Positions 38,036-50,885 of a stretch of 64,000 nucleotides of DNA are shown piece by piece. The stretch is from Symsagittifera roscoffensis (Eukaryota > Xenacoelomorpha > Acoela > Convolutidae): NCBI RefSeq assembly GCF_963678635.1, contig NC_087071.1, positions 46,115,095 through 46,179,094 on the forward strand, written 5' to 3'. The notes under the pieces were generated by a model. That model had not been told where the DNA came from and did not search any database. It saw only the letters and a program-made list of their open reading frames with translations. Each line of letters starts with the position of its first letter. Position 1 is the first letter of the stretch. A program made the position numbers and the translations under genes.

Positions 38036-40419
38036 AAAAACGTATTATGTTTCAATCCACACCAATGAGTCACGCTCTTTCTAATTTAGACTTAGTGTCG
38101 CGAATATCCGAGTTCGGATCTGTTTTGTATTAGTCTGGTTCTTTTTGAAAGGCAAGTTACCAGTGCAGTCACTGATACCTAGCCTGTGTATTAATAACCT
38201 AATACCTCTCGCTTTTTAGTTTTTCTTTCGTTTACCTAAGTCCTTAATAAAATAATACCCCTCCGGATTGGCGCAAATAGGACCCTTCCGGACTGTCAGA
38301 ATATGGACCCCTCCGGATTGGGACCCCTCGGAATTAGCAACTATAAGACCCCTCCGGATTCGGACCCCTCCGGTTTTGTGGAAAGTAGACCCCTCCGGAT
38401 TCGGACCCCTCCGACTTTGAAAAATTTCGACCCCTCCGGATTGGGAGCCCTTAGCTCTGTCAAAGTAGCTTTTTGTAGTTTTCTTAATTTCAGCTTGTAC
38501 CCCTCCGGATACGTTCTGCGTAGCTTTTATGCTGTTTGAATTAACTGGGAAGGGTATAGGGTCCTTTCCTAGACCCCTCCGGATTGAAGTTAAGGCACTT
38601 ATTTGACAATTCACACTAACGGTGAAGGGTCTTATTACTTGCCTAATTTCGACTCTATTATGGTTGTCTTGTGCCTTCAGCCCTCCCTTTTTGTCTGGAA
38701 CTGTCCTAAATTACTTAGTTCAATCGCTATCAACTTTTGGTAGGGGTATAAGGGTTTTTCAGAAAAATTTATAAAACGTGAAGGGTGTACCCCTCCGGAT
38801 TTGTGTAATTTGCTAAAAACAATCTCAAAAAATTTTCTCGCTCGCTTTTCTGAAAAATTTCTGATCCTATTAGTAAGCTCAGCTAATTTCTGATCTATTG
38901 GTACCAAGATCAACTCGATATGATCAGTAGTTCCAAAGTTATTAACCAAAACGTCTTTTTTCCGAACTCAAAAATTTTCTCTCTTATAGGTTCCGCCTAA
39001 CTTTTTCCGCAAATCTGGTCCTTTCGACCTAAAAACTATTGATCTGAGCTCAGAAGGCCTATACTCTTCTAGTTCAATGCAAAAGACCCGATCTAAAACG
39101 CTTTTGTAGAAAAAATTTGGGAAAAACTATGCTACCTGGACCCCTCCGGATTGATGAATCCACCAAATCAAACACGTTATGTTCGATATCTCTGCAACCC
39201 GGCAGGCTTTCGGGTAGCGGGTTTAAAAACTCGTAGATTCACTAGTGGACGTTGTCCAAACAACTATTTTTACTGTCCTAACTCAAAAATTTCAAAAAAT
39301 TTTCTGATTTTTTAGCGTTTCTTACTATCAAAAAATGGGAAAATTTGGTTTTTGGTACCAAACTAGTTCCAACCACTTCCGAACTAAAGTTAACCGGTTC
39401 TGCTTATTACAGTAGTGCAGTTACGATGTAACACACTAACTTAGCGCTTTTTCCGTTTCAAAAAATATCGATATCTCAAAAATCGCGACTTGTGGGGGGA
39501 TCAAAATATCGCAATTTTGACCCTAAAAACCGGTCAGTTCTCGTTGTTTTTGGCTGAAAATCGATATAAGACTATTAATATAGGCTATATAAGTAATAAT
39601 ATTAGGAATACTATACCCCTCCGGGTTTGTTTAATCTCCGAATTAAGGTGCTTAACTCGGATATTCGCAGTTCGGTGAAGGGTCACTACAGTGCAGCACT
39701 GTCGAGCCCCCCACAGATTACTATCCTACTTTTTGTACCAAAAGGGATACAAAACTTGTTAACGATACCCAACAGTCGATTGTAGTTGTCGTTGAGCCTC
39801 TTCCTGTTGTTCCCTGTACTGCTTGCCGGATCGGTCTTCACCCAAGACCCTTCCGAATTGAGCGCAAATCAGCTGACCCCTCCGGATTGAGCGCAATTTA
39901 TCATTAACGTGCTCAAATGCTCAAATGACCCTACAGTACAAGCCTCACAAACGGGCTACAAAATTGATCGTAACGATCCTGACTGATATAAATGCCTGTA
40001 ACAACAATATATCTATCAACAACAAACGGGGGGGTTGAATCACATCTTGTCCGGGGGGATGATTTCTACTGATTTTTTACTTTTTTACTGTTTTTGGTTT
40101 TTTTTCGGTTATTTTTTATGTTTTTTGTTTTTCTTGGGTACTATACTACTTTTTGTTTGGTTTTACTTATATCTTTAAGTGTTTTTGGTCACCAACCGCT
40201 CAGGGGACGAGGGGACGGCCGATCCCCCCACCCTTCCTGGTTTGTGAATTTTCGGTCTTAACTAGGTTAAAAAACTATTCACGGCAATCCGGAAGGCCTC
40301 CGCGTTCCGAACTACCCTTCCGCCCCGGCGGTTTAGGCCTAATAAGGGCGTTAATGTGAGCATCCGCTCGGCGCGGAATGCTCGTTAACGGTTCCGCCGG
40401 TCATGATGTTAAAAAAGAA

Positions 40420-40437
40420 TAACACCCAGGAGCGCCA
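40420..40437 (-). other. Candidate primer-binding site (B)
   Basis: Same 18 bases and same 12-base spacing from the LTR as in A. Confidence 0.45.
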
Positions 40438-40449
40438 TAAAAACATACA

Positions 40450-41369
40450 TGTAACATTCGCCCGGAAGATACATATCGACGGATAACAAAACTAAGTCTT
40501 AAGACGACTGGCTAGCGTCTAAACAGAGCTTTGCATGTTTTTCACCGTCTCTACCAAGCCAGTACTTTTCGGTGGTCTCTCTTACATCAGGCTGACAAAA
40601 ACGCTACTGTTCTCCGGCTTCGACCAGAACGCTCAAATTAACTAAATTACATGCAAAATAGTGAGCTCATGGCTGGGTCTCAGTATCCCCAGACCACGAG
40701 GTCACTCCTAAAAACAGGGCTACTACTTATCATATTACTATTGTTTTTGTTCAGTAGATAAAAATCATCATCTCCATCGAAGATGGATCAACCCTTTCCC
40801 CCAACTCCTAGCACCTCATCCTTGTCAAAACTAATCAAAATATCAGTTAAATTCAAGTCAGGACATGACAGGATGCTAAAATTCAGTACAAGTTCATAAA
40901 AGTTCACGTCCCGAGACCCTTCCGGATTCTTGAATCCGGTGAATCAAGCTTCTTAATGTCGAGTTCACACTAACTCGGAGGGCTGGTTTTTACCCTTCAC
41001 CGTTGTTCGCAACGGCCTTGCAACTATTGTAACAGCACAATAGTTGCAACTCGGAACGTCCTCTGCTGTTCGGTAGTTCGTTGTTGTTTTTTAGTCTCGA
41101 TTTTCGTACTGTTCGTAATCGCAGATAAAGTTGTTCTGTTCCTTTCTGCTATTTTAGCTAAAAATGGCCGTCTCTGACGTTTCTCAGAAATATGACGTCA
41201 TAATTCGAATTTTTAAAAATTAGAATTCCAGAATCTTCTAGCCTTCACCGTTTGGTTAATCGTTCAAATAACGTCCTTATCCGTTCTAAATCGCCAATTC
41301 GGAAGGCTTGCTGCTAAAATACCGAATTCTGCAGAGACTGCATTTTGGCCATTCTGGTCGAATGTCACA
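40450..41369 (-). repeat. 5' LTR of element B (920 bp)
   Basis: It starts TGTAACATTC and ends GAATGTCACA. Its bases 206-920 equal 16601-17315. It holds the CRE-like site at 41193-41200 and the 13-bp hairpin near 41029-41060. The right flank, AATCT, is the expected target duplication. Confidence 0.93.
41193..41200. promoter_or_regulatory. CRE-like palindrome in B 5' LTR
   Basis: TGACGTCA, at the same place as in LTR A and in the B 3' LTR. Confidence 0.5.
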
Positions 41370-41928
41370 AATCTAAGCATAGCAGCACATGGAACAACAT
41401 CACCTAAGTTACCTTTCAGAAGGTCAAGTGAAAAAAAACCCTATGTAGCGCGACGGTCCGTACACAATTTGAATAGTAAAAATATAAACAAACACATTAC
41501 AAAAAAATTCAAAACTTTTTAGTCTTTTGCCTGATAATTAATAAAAATTTAGCCTAATTTTCAAAACCTTGTAGCCTTAAAGAAACTTATTAAATAGATG
41601 TGATAGGTTCTATGTTTAGAGATTATAGAGAGAGGTCCATCAAGAGGTCTCTGGTCTAGTGAAAGCAATCCTGTCCTCGGGAATCTCGTGGTGCGCCGCT
41701 GGACCTTCTAAGCTCCGATGAGACTGTTCATTGCCTGCAAGTTTTATCGATTTTATATTTTCTTGAAAACGTATTATTCGCTCACTAGCGTCACATTTGA
41801 GGCAAAGAAGAATAGTCTCTATAGCCATTGGCTCAAGGGCCAGAGACACAACATCTCATGCATTTCTATCTCAGCCGGTCGGAGCCAAATAGTGGTTAAA
41901 CTAGACCGGGAACTTTCGGATCGCTACG
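41370..41928. other. Spacer between elements B and C, possibly host DNA
   Basis: 559 bp that match none of the three elements. The left part is AT-rich. The right part (41640-41928) is of more balanced composition, with short ORFs on both strands (up to 71 codons) that I do not recognise. It is the only stretch in the window that may be host sequence. Confidence 0.5.
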
Positions 41929-42807
41929 TGTAACATTCGCCCAAATATCACACAGCGACGGAGCGTAGAAAAAGTACCTATTAACGACTGGCAGGCGTCA
42001 GTTACCTTAATTCTACTCGTTTTTCACCGTCTCGACCTTGCCAGTTGATTTTCTGGTCTGTCTAGGGCAAAGTAAAAAGTTACCATTTTTAGGCCATCAG
42101 TCAAACGACTTTTGATCAGCTTTCATTTACATGCGAACACAACCACATAGCTGAGTCTCGGATCCTCAGACTACGTGATTGTCATTAAAAACACGGCTCG
42201 AACAACCTATTTTAACATGTTTTTGTGTGACAGTTTTATATTAAATCCATTGGAGATGGATTGACCCTTTCCTTTTTCTATCTACTCATGCTCTGAAATA
42301 TTGAAATAATATCGGTGTTAATTAAGATCTAGGACATTACAGCAACTGTTGAAGTTGGTTTGTACAGTCCCTTCACATATAACAGTCTCTGGGGGACCAA
42401 GCCTCCGCTCCCGTGATTTTCTTGAGATAACACTCTTATCTCTTATTTTTCGTGTCCCGGGAGGGTTCCGTGGTATTTCTCTTCCCCCCACTGAAGCCTC
42501 CGTCTCCACAAATATCTGTCACTAAGGTCCTTATCGTGTGTTATTGCCACGATAAGAGGCTCCGTAATTTTCTTGCACGACTGTTCTTCACAATCTCTAT
42601 CGTGGTTCTGATTTTCGTCTTTTCTATTCAAAATGGCCGTCTTTTCTCTATTTCTCAGAAATGTTCTTCTTCCAATCGAAATTTTAAAACTAAAAATTCA
42701 AGAACATTCTGACCCTCCGTCGCAACACTTTTTTGTTCATAAGGCCTTTAGTCACTCTTTTTTCTGTCGCGGGAAGGTTGTGCTGTGTCATCTGGCAGAA
42801 TGGCACA
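41929..42807 (-). repeat. 3' LTR of element C (879 bp)
   Basis: It starts TGTAACATTC and ends GAATGGCACA. It aligns with the A/B LTR at its start (CATTCGCCC, then the ACGACTGGC..GCGTC block) and at the GGATGGATC-like block near 42250. It lacks the CRE palindrome. The left flank is CTACG. Confidence 0.85.
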
Positions 42808-42872
42808 TACTCCCCGGACAAGTCTCCATCAATGTCCCTATTGATCGCATAACACCGGGTTATCGTCAAGTA
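42808..42872 (-). promoter_or_regulatory. Polypurine tract module next to C 3' LTR
   Basis: The sense strand ends CTTGTCCGGGGAGTA just before the LTR. The following about 60 bases closely resemble the internal pol module of A (3739-3800), sharing TCCCCGGACAA, CCATC, GATCGCATA, CCGGGT and GTCAAG in order. Confidence 0.7.
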
Positions 42873-43553
42873 GTTATCCAGTTTTCTGTAACCAATCTAA
42901 CAAATTGCATAAGAAATTGAAATTTATCTACTCCACCTCAACTCACTACGTGTTCACAAATGGCATCGTACTACATCTCACTGCCTTTCAACATTTTCAC
43001 AAAATTTGCACCATGAGGAGTGTCCTAGATAAAATTTCTTTTCTGACTACTTACATCATCTTGCCATAAAACTTCTTTTCGCTTCTGATTAAAAAGTGGG
43101 ACGTGGCACGGCCACGCACCCGTTAAAATTAACTTAACACTACTCACAAAGTATAATCAGCCATTTATGCGGTCCTTTCAATATTAAAACTAAGAAACTC
43201 TGTGGCTAGGAAAGTTTTTGAGTTACCCACCCTTCTCGAGCGAATTTACTCAAATTTGCCATGTCGCCACACAGTGAATTTGTGTCTTACACAGGTTAAA
43301 AACTTCAGTCGTGAATAAATAGGTAAATATACTCACCTATGCTCCTTATATACATACATAGATAGTAGTAACTAAAATCAACAATTTCAACAATTTTAAC
43401 AATTGCAACAATTTTCAAAGTTTGGTCTGACCAAACTAAATCAAAACAAAACGTTTAACAAGTTCAATAATCAAAATTTGGTTGATTTGTTCAAGTTTTT
43501 ACACACAAAGACAATCAAGTTCTTTCTCCTTCTCTTCTCTTCTTTGGTCATCC
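42873..43553 (-). other. Element C 3' UTR
   Basis: AT-rich, no convincing ORF. It aligns with both halves of B's 3' UTR. The ACTCTGTGGC (43197-43206) and GCCACACAGT (43266-43275) arms match the B stem. Confidence 0.65.
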
Positions 43554-44507
43554 TCATTCCATCATTTCTCCATCCTGGTGTTCAGCGTCACTGTCTTCCA
43601 GAACTTTCTCTAACATGTCCAGAGAGTTACGGGCCGTGCCCCAACCCTCCTGTTCCAACAGCCTCGGTTTGCAACAAGGTAGCAAGTCCACATTCACCTT
43701 CTGCTCCCGGTTCCTGCAAAAGCTGTTGTGAAGACATAGGCTCACGTTTCGTTCTAGGTCAGCTCTTAAGACCTCTTTCTTCTCATCTTCAGTAACACAA
43801 GGCGCTCCAGCTACTCGCTTCACCGCCGTGGTGACCGCGTTTCTATGCGTCAGGAAAGCTCTCTTATAGGCTCCTGGTCCTATGTCTAGCTGGAAAGATT
43901 GATAGGCTTCCGTGTTCCTTGACATGTGACGCTTCGCGCGTTCATACATCCAAGATGTCATCACCGCACGGAACCAAGGCATCAATCTTTGCCTTGACCA
44001 TATTCTCTCAATGGCTTTAGGTATCCTCAGAACCTTGCAGGTGGTTCTGAAAAGATCCAATTCATGACTCATCTTCACGTTGCTCAACTGCTCAGGAGTC
44101 GGCACGGCCGTCTCCTGCTCACTTGTGTCTGCGTTAGCCTCCAACCATCTCACTGCTAGCATGGCGCTAACCACCACGATTGACACTTGTTGATTCTGAT
44201 CGGGCAACCCCGTGGAGTACAACTCCTCCACGTCCCATACTAGGATCAGATTCCCGCGTTTGGGATACCACAACGTCTGCGCCAAGCAGTGGCAAGGATA
44301 CTCCCCATGGGTCCTCACTATGTTCCTTCGGGTCCGATACCCTGAGGCTCCCAGCAACGGTTCCACTTCCATCAGAATTCTATGTAAATCGTCTTTCTCT
44401 TCTATGGTGGGGAATTCAGTGGGTAACGCTCCACTCGCTTTCTGTTTCTGGAACTCACTCACGTTACCTTCGTTCAGTCTCATGAACTCTTCACCCACAA
44501 CGTCTTG
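43554..44507 (-). pseudogene. C second polyprotein part 5: C-terminus
   Basis: 318 codons continuing the frame. It matches the B ORF 23000-24718 to its end, including WYPKR.NL, LMPWFRA.MT.W, AVTTAVKR, and the cysteine-rich CLHNSFCRNRE...LLPCC tail. The end is acidic. Unknown function; the paired cysteines could bind zinc. Confidence 0.78.
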
Positions 44508-45170
44508 CTACTCGCCTTCGGATCTCTTCGGGACTGCCCGAAAGATCTTTGCCAACAAGTCATATGACCTTTCTGACATTCTGGCCAACCTCACGCACTT
44601 TGGCACAGAGAAAAGTTGGTCAACCAACACTTGTTGCGTCCTCGCATCCATCACTACCATGTGCGTAGGATACTTGCTATTACAATATGGCGCGGAGCTT
44701 GAACCCACCATATATTTTGAACCAGTAGGTCTGTGATAGGCCTCACTATCCTTCAGATTCATTTCATTCTCTAGGGCTTCTCGCCAGCCTCCAATCTTTT
44801 GCTCTGTCTGTAATGCTCCAGGAAATATTTCCACGCTGAGGGACGTCACTAGCTCATGGGCACGCTCCAAGCGCTCGAGCGATTCTATCCAACTCGTCAT
44901 GCTACAAAATCCCAAGGCTGTGATCAGGTTTACGTCCGTCACCCCATGGCAGTCTGCGACCAACTCCATGGCACCCTTATCTGACATGCTCAATCTCCCG
45001 TACAATCGTGCCAGTTGTCGATGCTGCTCGCTCAGCGTAATCAGGCAGTGTCCCATGTTACAAACATGTCCTTCCATCCCACTGTGTTGAGCCAAGCATG
45101 TGCCTTGCTTCAACCAATTACTCAGTGTACCTTCCTCGGACAGCTCAGTGGACGGGTTGCTCTTCCTCTT
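44508..45170 (-). pseudogene. C second polyprotein part 4
   Basis: 221 codons continuing the frame. It matches A and B (GMEGHVC near 45070, ADCHG near 44950, IFPGALQTEQK near 44820, SVPKCVRLARMSE near 44590). It ends at a TAG inside a conserved stretch. Unknown function. Confidence 0.75.
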
Positions 45171-48100
45171 CTACAATCTCATGGCCAGCAGGTGATGTAT
45201 CATGGCCAGATCATGTAAACTCGCATCATCATCCCGTTCTAACATGACATCCGCGGTCATGTCCCAGATTAAGCGTGCGTTAGGATGGGGACACCAGGAA
45301 GGTTTCATGAGTTCCCACATCACTACTAGACTGGTTTTCAAGGGACCGTCCCAAGAACCGCAATCAAAACTCACTTGCCCTTTGAGCTCGGGAATCGAGG
45401 GTTCGACCACTCGTTCTTCCAAAATAATTCCAAGCTTGGGTTGTTCCACCATCAACATTCCAATTTCCTTAATCCGTTCAACCCAGAAGTTGAGCACTGT
45501 GACTTGCTCATAGTCGAAGTATGCTTCCCTAGCTTCTTCGTTCACGAAGGGATTATACGCCATCCCCGGTATGCCAGACACGTATTGGAACGACTTCAGT
45601 TTCCCTAGTGTTGCAAACTCTTTTTGTCCTCTGACCGCTTCAATCAAGTCTCGGCTCACTTTCAATTCTTCGTTGGAGTATCTTCTCACCTCTTCCAACT
45701 TGCGATAGCTTTCCATATCATTCGACTCCTTGCTTGGCACGGTCAATGGCATGTCCTGATATAGCTCTAGGAGTGCCCTAAGGAAGTTCCTTTCGCAATC
45801 AACTCCCTTTTGCCGAATGATCTTTATACATTCTCCCAACACAGGAGTGGGGATGCGATCCACCACGAACCTGACAAAGCAAAGGGCATCCTTACGCTTA
45901 GCCCATGCTATCGCTGAATCGTCTTTCGAAATCAATGCTCGTAGAGCTTCCATCAACTCTAGTTCCTGTTCTCGTGATTTCGAGTCATCACTGGCTTCAT
46001 ACTCCGCCTTTTTGATGCCCATCAAGCACCAAGCCAGTCGTACTTGCAGATCAGTTCTCACGCAAGGATGAGCCAGGTATGCTGCCACAGTCGCAGGTGC
46101 ATTCATCGTCTCATCGAAATATTTCTGGAGGGCCGCCCTCCAAGAAATTTCTAGCAATTTTTCCAATCCAATTTCGTTCGCTTCTGATGACATTACTGTG
46201 CCATATTCTCTTCGATTGAAGTTAGAGTTCTCCGTAAGCCCCTTCAAATATTCTTGCATGGCTCTCTTCTCGCTCCAAGCCATCAGGTGCCCCCTCGCGG
46301 AGTTCCTCGCTTTCAACATCTCCACATAACCCCCTGCCGGATCTCCCATGTGGACCGATTCCGGTACAGTTATTCGACTGTACTCGACCACGTCGAGTTG
46401 TCCTTCCAGTTTCAACTTGGCCATGTTGATTCGCGAGGGCCTATAATCTTCAAGTCCTCCAGATCCACATTGACTGATTACTTCCATTTCTAACTTAGTG
46501 TCTGCCAGGGTTCGCGCCGTCTTCTTCGACCTTGTGGCGGTTACGGTCAGACCCGCCAAGAGCATAGGGGGTATCAGATTCTCTTTTTCTCCCCCTGTCA
46601 GCGTTGTACTATCTCCCTGCCCGCTCTCGCCTGAACGACCTGCGCTCGTTAAAGAGGTCACCACTGCGCTGGCTCTTGACTTCACCACTCTCGGGTTCAT
46701 GGATCGACTTCCTGTTTTCCCTTTTAGTCGCTTCAGCCCTTTCCTGGCTCGTCTGACAGGTAATTTCTTTGCAACATGCTGATCATCGGCACTGTCTTCT
46801 GTTACTGACTCGGTCAGAACATCCGACTCCATGGAGCTCACTATTTTTTCTAGGACCTCACGCATGATGGGTTGGTTCAATCCCACCTTCATTATGGACT
46901 GCGTCCCATATCGTCTTATCACGTCCCAAGATTTCTCCATGAAGTTTACTCGGCTCCAGATTGCTCCTGTCTTGCCTACCAACTCCATTTGATATCTTTC
47001 CCATTCTTCTTCTGGTAATGTGCTGAGGAACGATATCTTCATTGACTCTTCGATTTTCCTCCTCCTTGGTGATTCATAAAGCAGTTTCTGCGGATCCCTG
47101 CTTCGGCACTCTCTAGCCTGGCTTATTGGGTCTATCGGAGATAGATCGGCCGACGCCTCCTTTGTAGGAGACATGAAGGACGATGGTGCCATTAACAATA
47201 AACTCCCATCGACTTCCCCATCGTCATCTTCACTGAACCGGTACTCTAGCAAATCCCTTTCCAACGCTCCTAGATCGGTCTCTCCCGGTTTCTCCGTCTT
47301 ACTTCCGGTCCCATCATCGTTATCGTCCTGATCCATCACTTCATCGTCGTCCGCATCAGGTTTCGGCCTAGGTCCCGAGGGTCCTTGTCGTGCGTCTGTG
47401 CCCGAATCCGGCCGAGCCGGTACGGCCATGTCTCCTGCATAATAAAACAATTCATCATCGACCAGGAACTCTACCAACTCCTCGCCGTGTGGGGCCAGGT
47501 CCTCTATCGTTATATATGAGCCTCCTCTGCTCTCCCTTGCCACCTCCAGCATCACTACTTTCGCTTCTCCTGACCACTTCAGTCTCGATAAGTCATCCGC
47601 GGGAGAATACACTCCGTTCCACGTTTCAGCCGAGACCTCTGGTCTCCTGGAGGGTAGTGCTTTGATCTTTTTCCTGCTCCAGGCATCGGGGAATGAGAAG
47701 TCGAACGTATGCGCGGCGGCAGCGTTCCATCTGATGAAGCGCGGCTCCATCCCTCCACTCCACTTCAACATTCTCTTCTCTGCGTCACGAGCTGCTCCGA
47801 TACGAGGGGCAATGATGGGAGATGTGACTCCCAACAACATCCTCCTTATCGGTGGATATCGATGGCATTGGTCCGGCAGCGGCCTGGACCCAGGAAGCCA
47901 TGTTTGTTGATTTTTTTTTGCATGGGCATAGGCTCCCGGCAATTGAGGTACTCCCACAGCCTCTCCTGTATCCTTCACCACTGGTCTCAAATTCCAAAGT
48001 TTTGGGTTGAACTGGATGTGGGACAGACCCTCACGGCCCATTCGGCATTTGAAGTGGTTGTTGAAATCCATCAACACCCAGCCTGGCTCTGCTATTCTTC

Positions 48101-49025
48101 CGAACAGCCTATCGTCGCTAGCCAGCTTTCTCAGTTCACTCTGCTCTACCCAATTCAGCACGGAACAATCCACTACTGAGACCAGGTTGACGTACAACAC
48201 TGAACTCCTGTACACTTTAACTTGCACATCCGGGAACGCAAAAGACATCACCGGTCCATACACCACTGTGACGAATTCCCTCAGTCCGTGGACCAGAGCC
48301 AACGGATCAATCCGCATCATGACAGCTAAGTCTGTTAGTAAGGGCATGCCACAATACTGCTTACATTCGCCTGCGTTCGTCGCCACCTTGTCCTCTCCTG
48401 TGACGCTTCTGTTCTGTTGCAAGAGGTATTGAAGCAGAAGAGTCCTCCAGTCCTTCATCTTCTTGAGCGAGGCGGTTTCCAACTGTGCATTGAACTCACG
48501 ACTGGGTCCCTGTAGTTGTTCAGGGTAACGTAATAGCACAAGCAAATCTCCCAGTCGACCATAAGTCATGGCAATCAGAGTCAGGAGTCCATCCAATCTC
48601 AAATCTGCCAACGCTTGGGTAAAGAGGTTTGCCGGTCCTTTCACAAAGTTTTCATGACCAAATGTCACGTATAAGGCTAGCACCAGGCCAATCGACAACT
48701 TCCTGATGTCTTTGACGAAGCTCGCGATCAGGTTCCTAGATGCCTTCGGATAGCACGTCGATAGGAAAGATGGCGTCCATCCCACTCCCATTCCACCCAA
48801 GATAGCATCTGATCGTTCATACTGTGCCTTCGTGGCCAGCACGTCAGCTTGGAACTTGTCCAGCGACATCGTGTTTACGTCTTGCATCAGTTTCAACATC
48901 TTGCCTCCAGCCAACTCCCGGGCATTAAGTAGATTCTTCAGATACGCGTGTATCTCTTTAATTATTGCCGGCGCATGCTCAAACGCGTCCTCACCCAAGG
49001 TGCACAGCCTCGGTGACAGATACAA
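45171..49025 (-). pseudogene. C second polyprotein part 3: large unassigned region
   Basis: 1285 codons, same frame, with no ATG at its beginning. The first 770 codons are unique to C in this window and include an acidic stretch near 47290-47350. From about 46800 down the region matches A (PPMLLAGL, GGYVEML, RNSARGH, LRLAWC blocks). I recognise no domain, and no membrane helix stands out. Confidence 0.75.
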
Positions 49026-50885
49026 TCATATGTTGTTGTGTGGCTTCGTACGCAAAGCCATTGCCATGAGGTCCTCCTCTGCTGACGTCATATTCTTTCT
49101 GATCATCCTTCCCTGCTCATTCTCTGCATGATCCATCTGTCTGAACCAGAGATCATCAGCCACCTGTTGTATTAACAGATGATCGTCACCTACCCCTGGT
49201 CTTAGCTTCAGTAATCTTGCGAAATTGGACAGCTCCAACCCCAGAACTTCATCTAGCACCAACCGAGTTGTGCTACAATCTCTGAGCCCCTGTATGGCAT
49301 TCGAAATGTCAGCCCAAACGGCGGGAAGCTCAGATCGGGACGGATAGTAATTGTCCGGGTCCACCACTCTGTTTGGGGCAGGAATTATCACGTTAAATAT
49401 CCCCTCTGCTATTGTCGTGACCATTGTGTACACAAATTGAAGGGGTTCAGGCAACGCAGCGTAGCCTGGTGACAATACAAAGATCACCTTCACCACATTC
49501 ATGGTGAAGCGTTGTCTTGCTGCTGCCTCTACCTCGGCCATCGCCGAGAGCAGTGTCATTATCGCCTCCCCTATAACTTCGTTACTCGGGATCGATCCAT
49601 CCGTCAGACTTGACAATAAGCCTCTGCTTTGTAGATGATCATTTGAGCCTGCAACCACTATTACCTGCGGCTCCATGCTGACCACTCTCCGTACACTTAT
49701 CATCATGCCTATCGCCTGTCCCCACTCCAGTTTAGGCGCCGTTAAGAAAATCACATCGGGCCAGAATAGAGAACGGGGCGTGTAGAGATAATCGGAGCCG
49801 GCCACAACCAGATACTTGGCAGCCTTCATGTCCAAGGGATCATAAGCTGCAAAAAGGCCATCGCCTATTGGGGCCTTCAGGTTCCCATATCTCTTATCGT
49901 CTCCAACCACTGTTGTAGTTCGGGGGTAATCCCTCGAATACTCGCCCGGCGTCTGACCGGGTGGTTTAGCGAATTGTCTGTACATCTTGTGATGTTTGTT
50001 ATTGGGCTTGTTCTCCGTCTGGAACTTGCCCTTGCGCACAGGTGGTGTCCTTTCCCGGGTCCTATCTCGAACGTCGGTGAGCGACCGGGTGTTTAAAGGT
50101 CCAAAGGTATTGTCATGAGGCAATCCATCCAGGTCTGCATGTCGGAGTGAGGTCGAGGAGCTGAATTTCTCCTGCTCTGCTAGCAGCCAATCCACGCCCG
50201 GTATCCGATAAAGTCGCGACACCGTGGGACTTTCACCGCCAGTCATTCTCATCGCATCCTCCCGACACGTCAAGGTGTTCATATTCAACTTCGCTGACAT
50301 GTCCGTCTTGTACTGACCCCAATGACTAGGATCTGATCTATTCCAAAGCAGCCTGCTGCCTGATTCGATTCCCTCCGCTGGCACGGTACTTGTAGACGGT
50401 CCTGCTGTCGAAGCAGGATTTGTCGTGGCAGGCGAATCGTTCCTCCTAGACGCGGTCTGGGAGTTATTTCTGTTACTCTGTTCCACCGATCTGCCGAGTC
50501 GGCTTCCAATCGACTGCGGCCTGGGAGGAGGAGCAGTCCCCAGCCTGTCTCTCACGTTTGAGCTCGGAGCGACGGTTACGGCTCCAACCGTCTCCGTTGC
50601 CAAGGGCCCTAGACGGTTGGCGAGGGATTCGGGCACGGTTGCCCTTATTCTACTCCCTCCGGTCAAATTGGTCCGAGCCAAAGAACCGGTCGCCCTCGAC
50701 TCTTGCTCTACTTCTCTCAATTGCGTCTGAAACACATCGTTAATCCAATGCCTCCCTCGTTGGGTATTGAAGTGCACTCCATCTTTAGTGAGCGCGATGT
50801 GGTCAGTCATGCGCAGCATATTTTCGAGATCCAGGAGTCGCAACTCGCCAGGATTGTTTCTCACCAGACTGCGGGTCATTTCATT
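49026..50885 (-). pseudogene. C second polyprotein part 2: SGNH end and second SGNH-like domain
   Basis: 620 codons in the same frame as part 1. It opens with the end of the hydrolase (DGVHF near 50775, the Asp-His pair), then a low-complexity Ser/Thr/Arg linker, a domain shared with B (GVDWLLA near 50190), and a second SGNH-like domain with FWPDV near 49760 and GSND near 49645. B's copy breaks off at about 49540 on this scale. The last 170 codons are seen only here. Confidence 0.8.

Larger units (their letters stand above)
37478..40449 (-). other. Element B long 5' leader
   Basis: About 3.0 kb, collinear with leader A. It holds the RNA module at 37878-38035, CCTCCGGATT-type repeats (dense at 38255-38450), and the primer-site candidate at 40420-40437. 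Small indels distinguish it from A, for example an extra repeat near 38430. No convincing ORF. Confidence 0.75.
16601..41369 (-). mobile_element. Element B: giant LTR retrotransposon interrupted by A and by a LINE
   Basis: Sense order is 5' LTR (41369-40450), leader, intact Gag-Pol, two ORFs left from the second polyprotein, a 3' UTR split by a LINE, polypurine tract, and a 3' LTR piece (17315-16601). The 3' LTR piece and the matching 715 bases of the 5' LTR appear identical by eye, which ties the two ends to one young insertion. Without the LINE B is about 20 kb. Restoring the ORF2 segment missing relative to C would give about 24 kb. Confidence 0.9.

Noticed and set aside
43554..49025. Envelope gene in the second polyprotein
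   Set aside because: Position after pol would fit, but I see no signal peptide, fusion segment or membrane anchor, and the region reads as soluble, charged protein.
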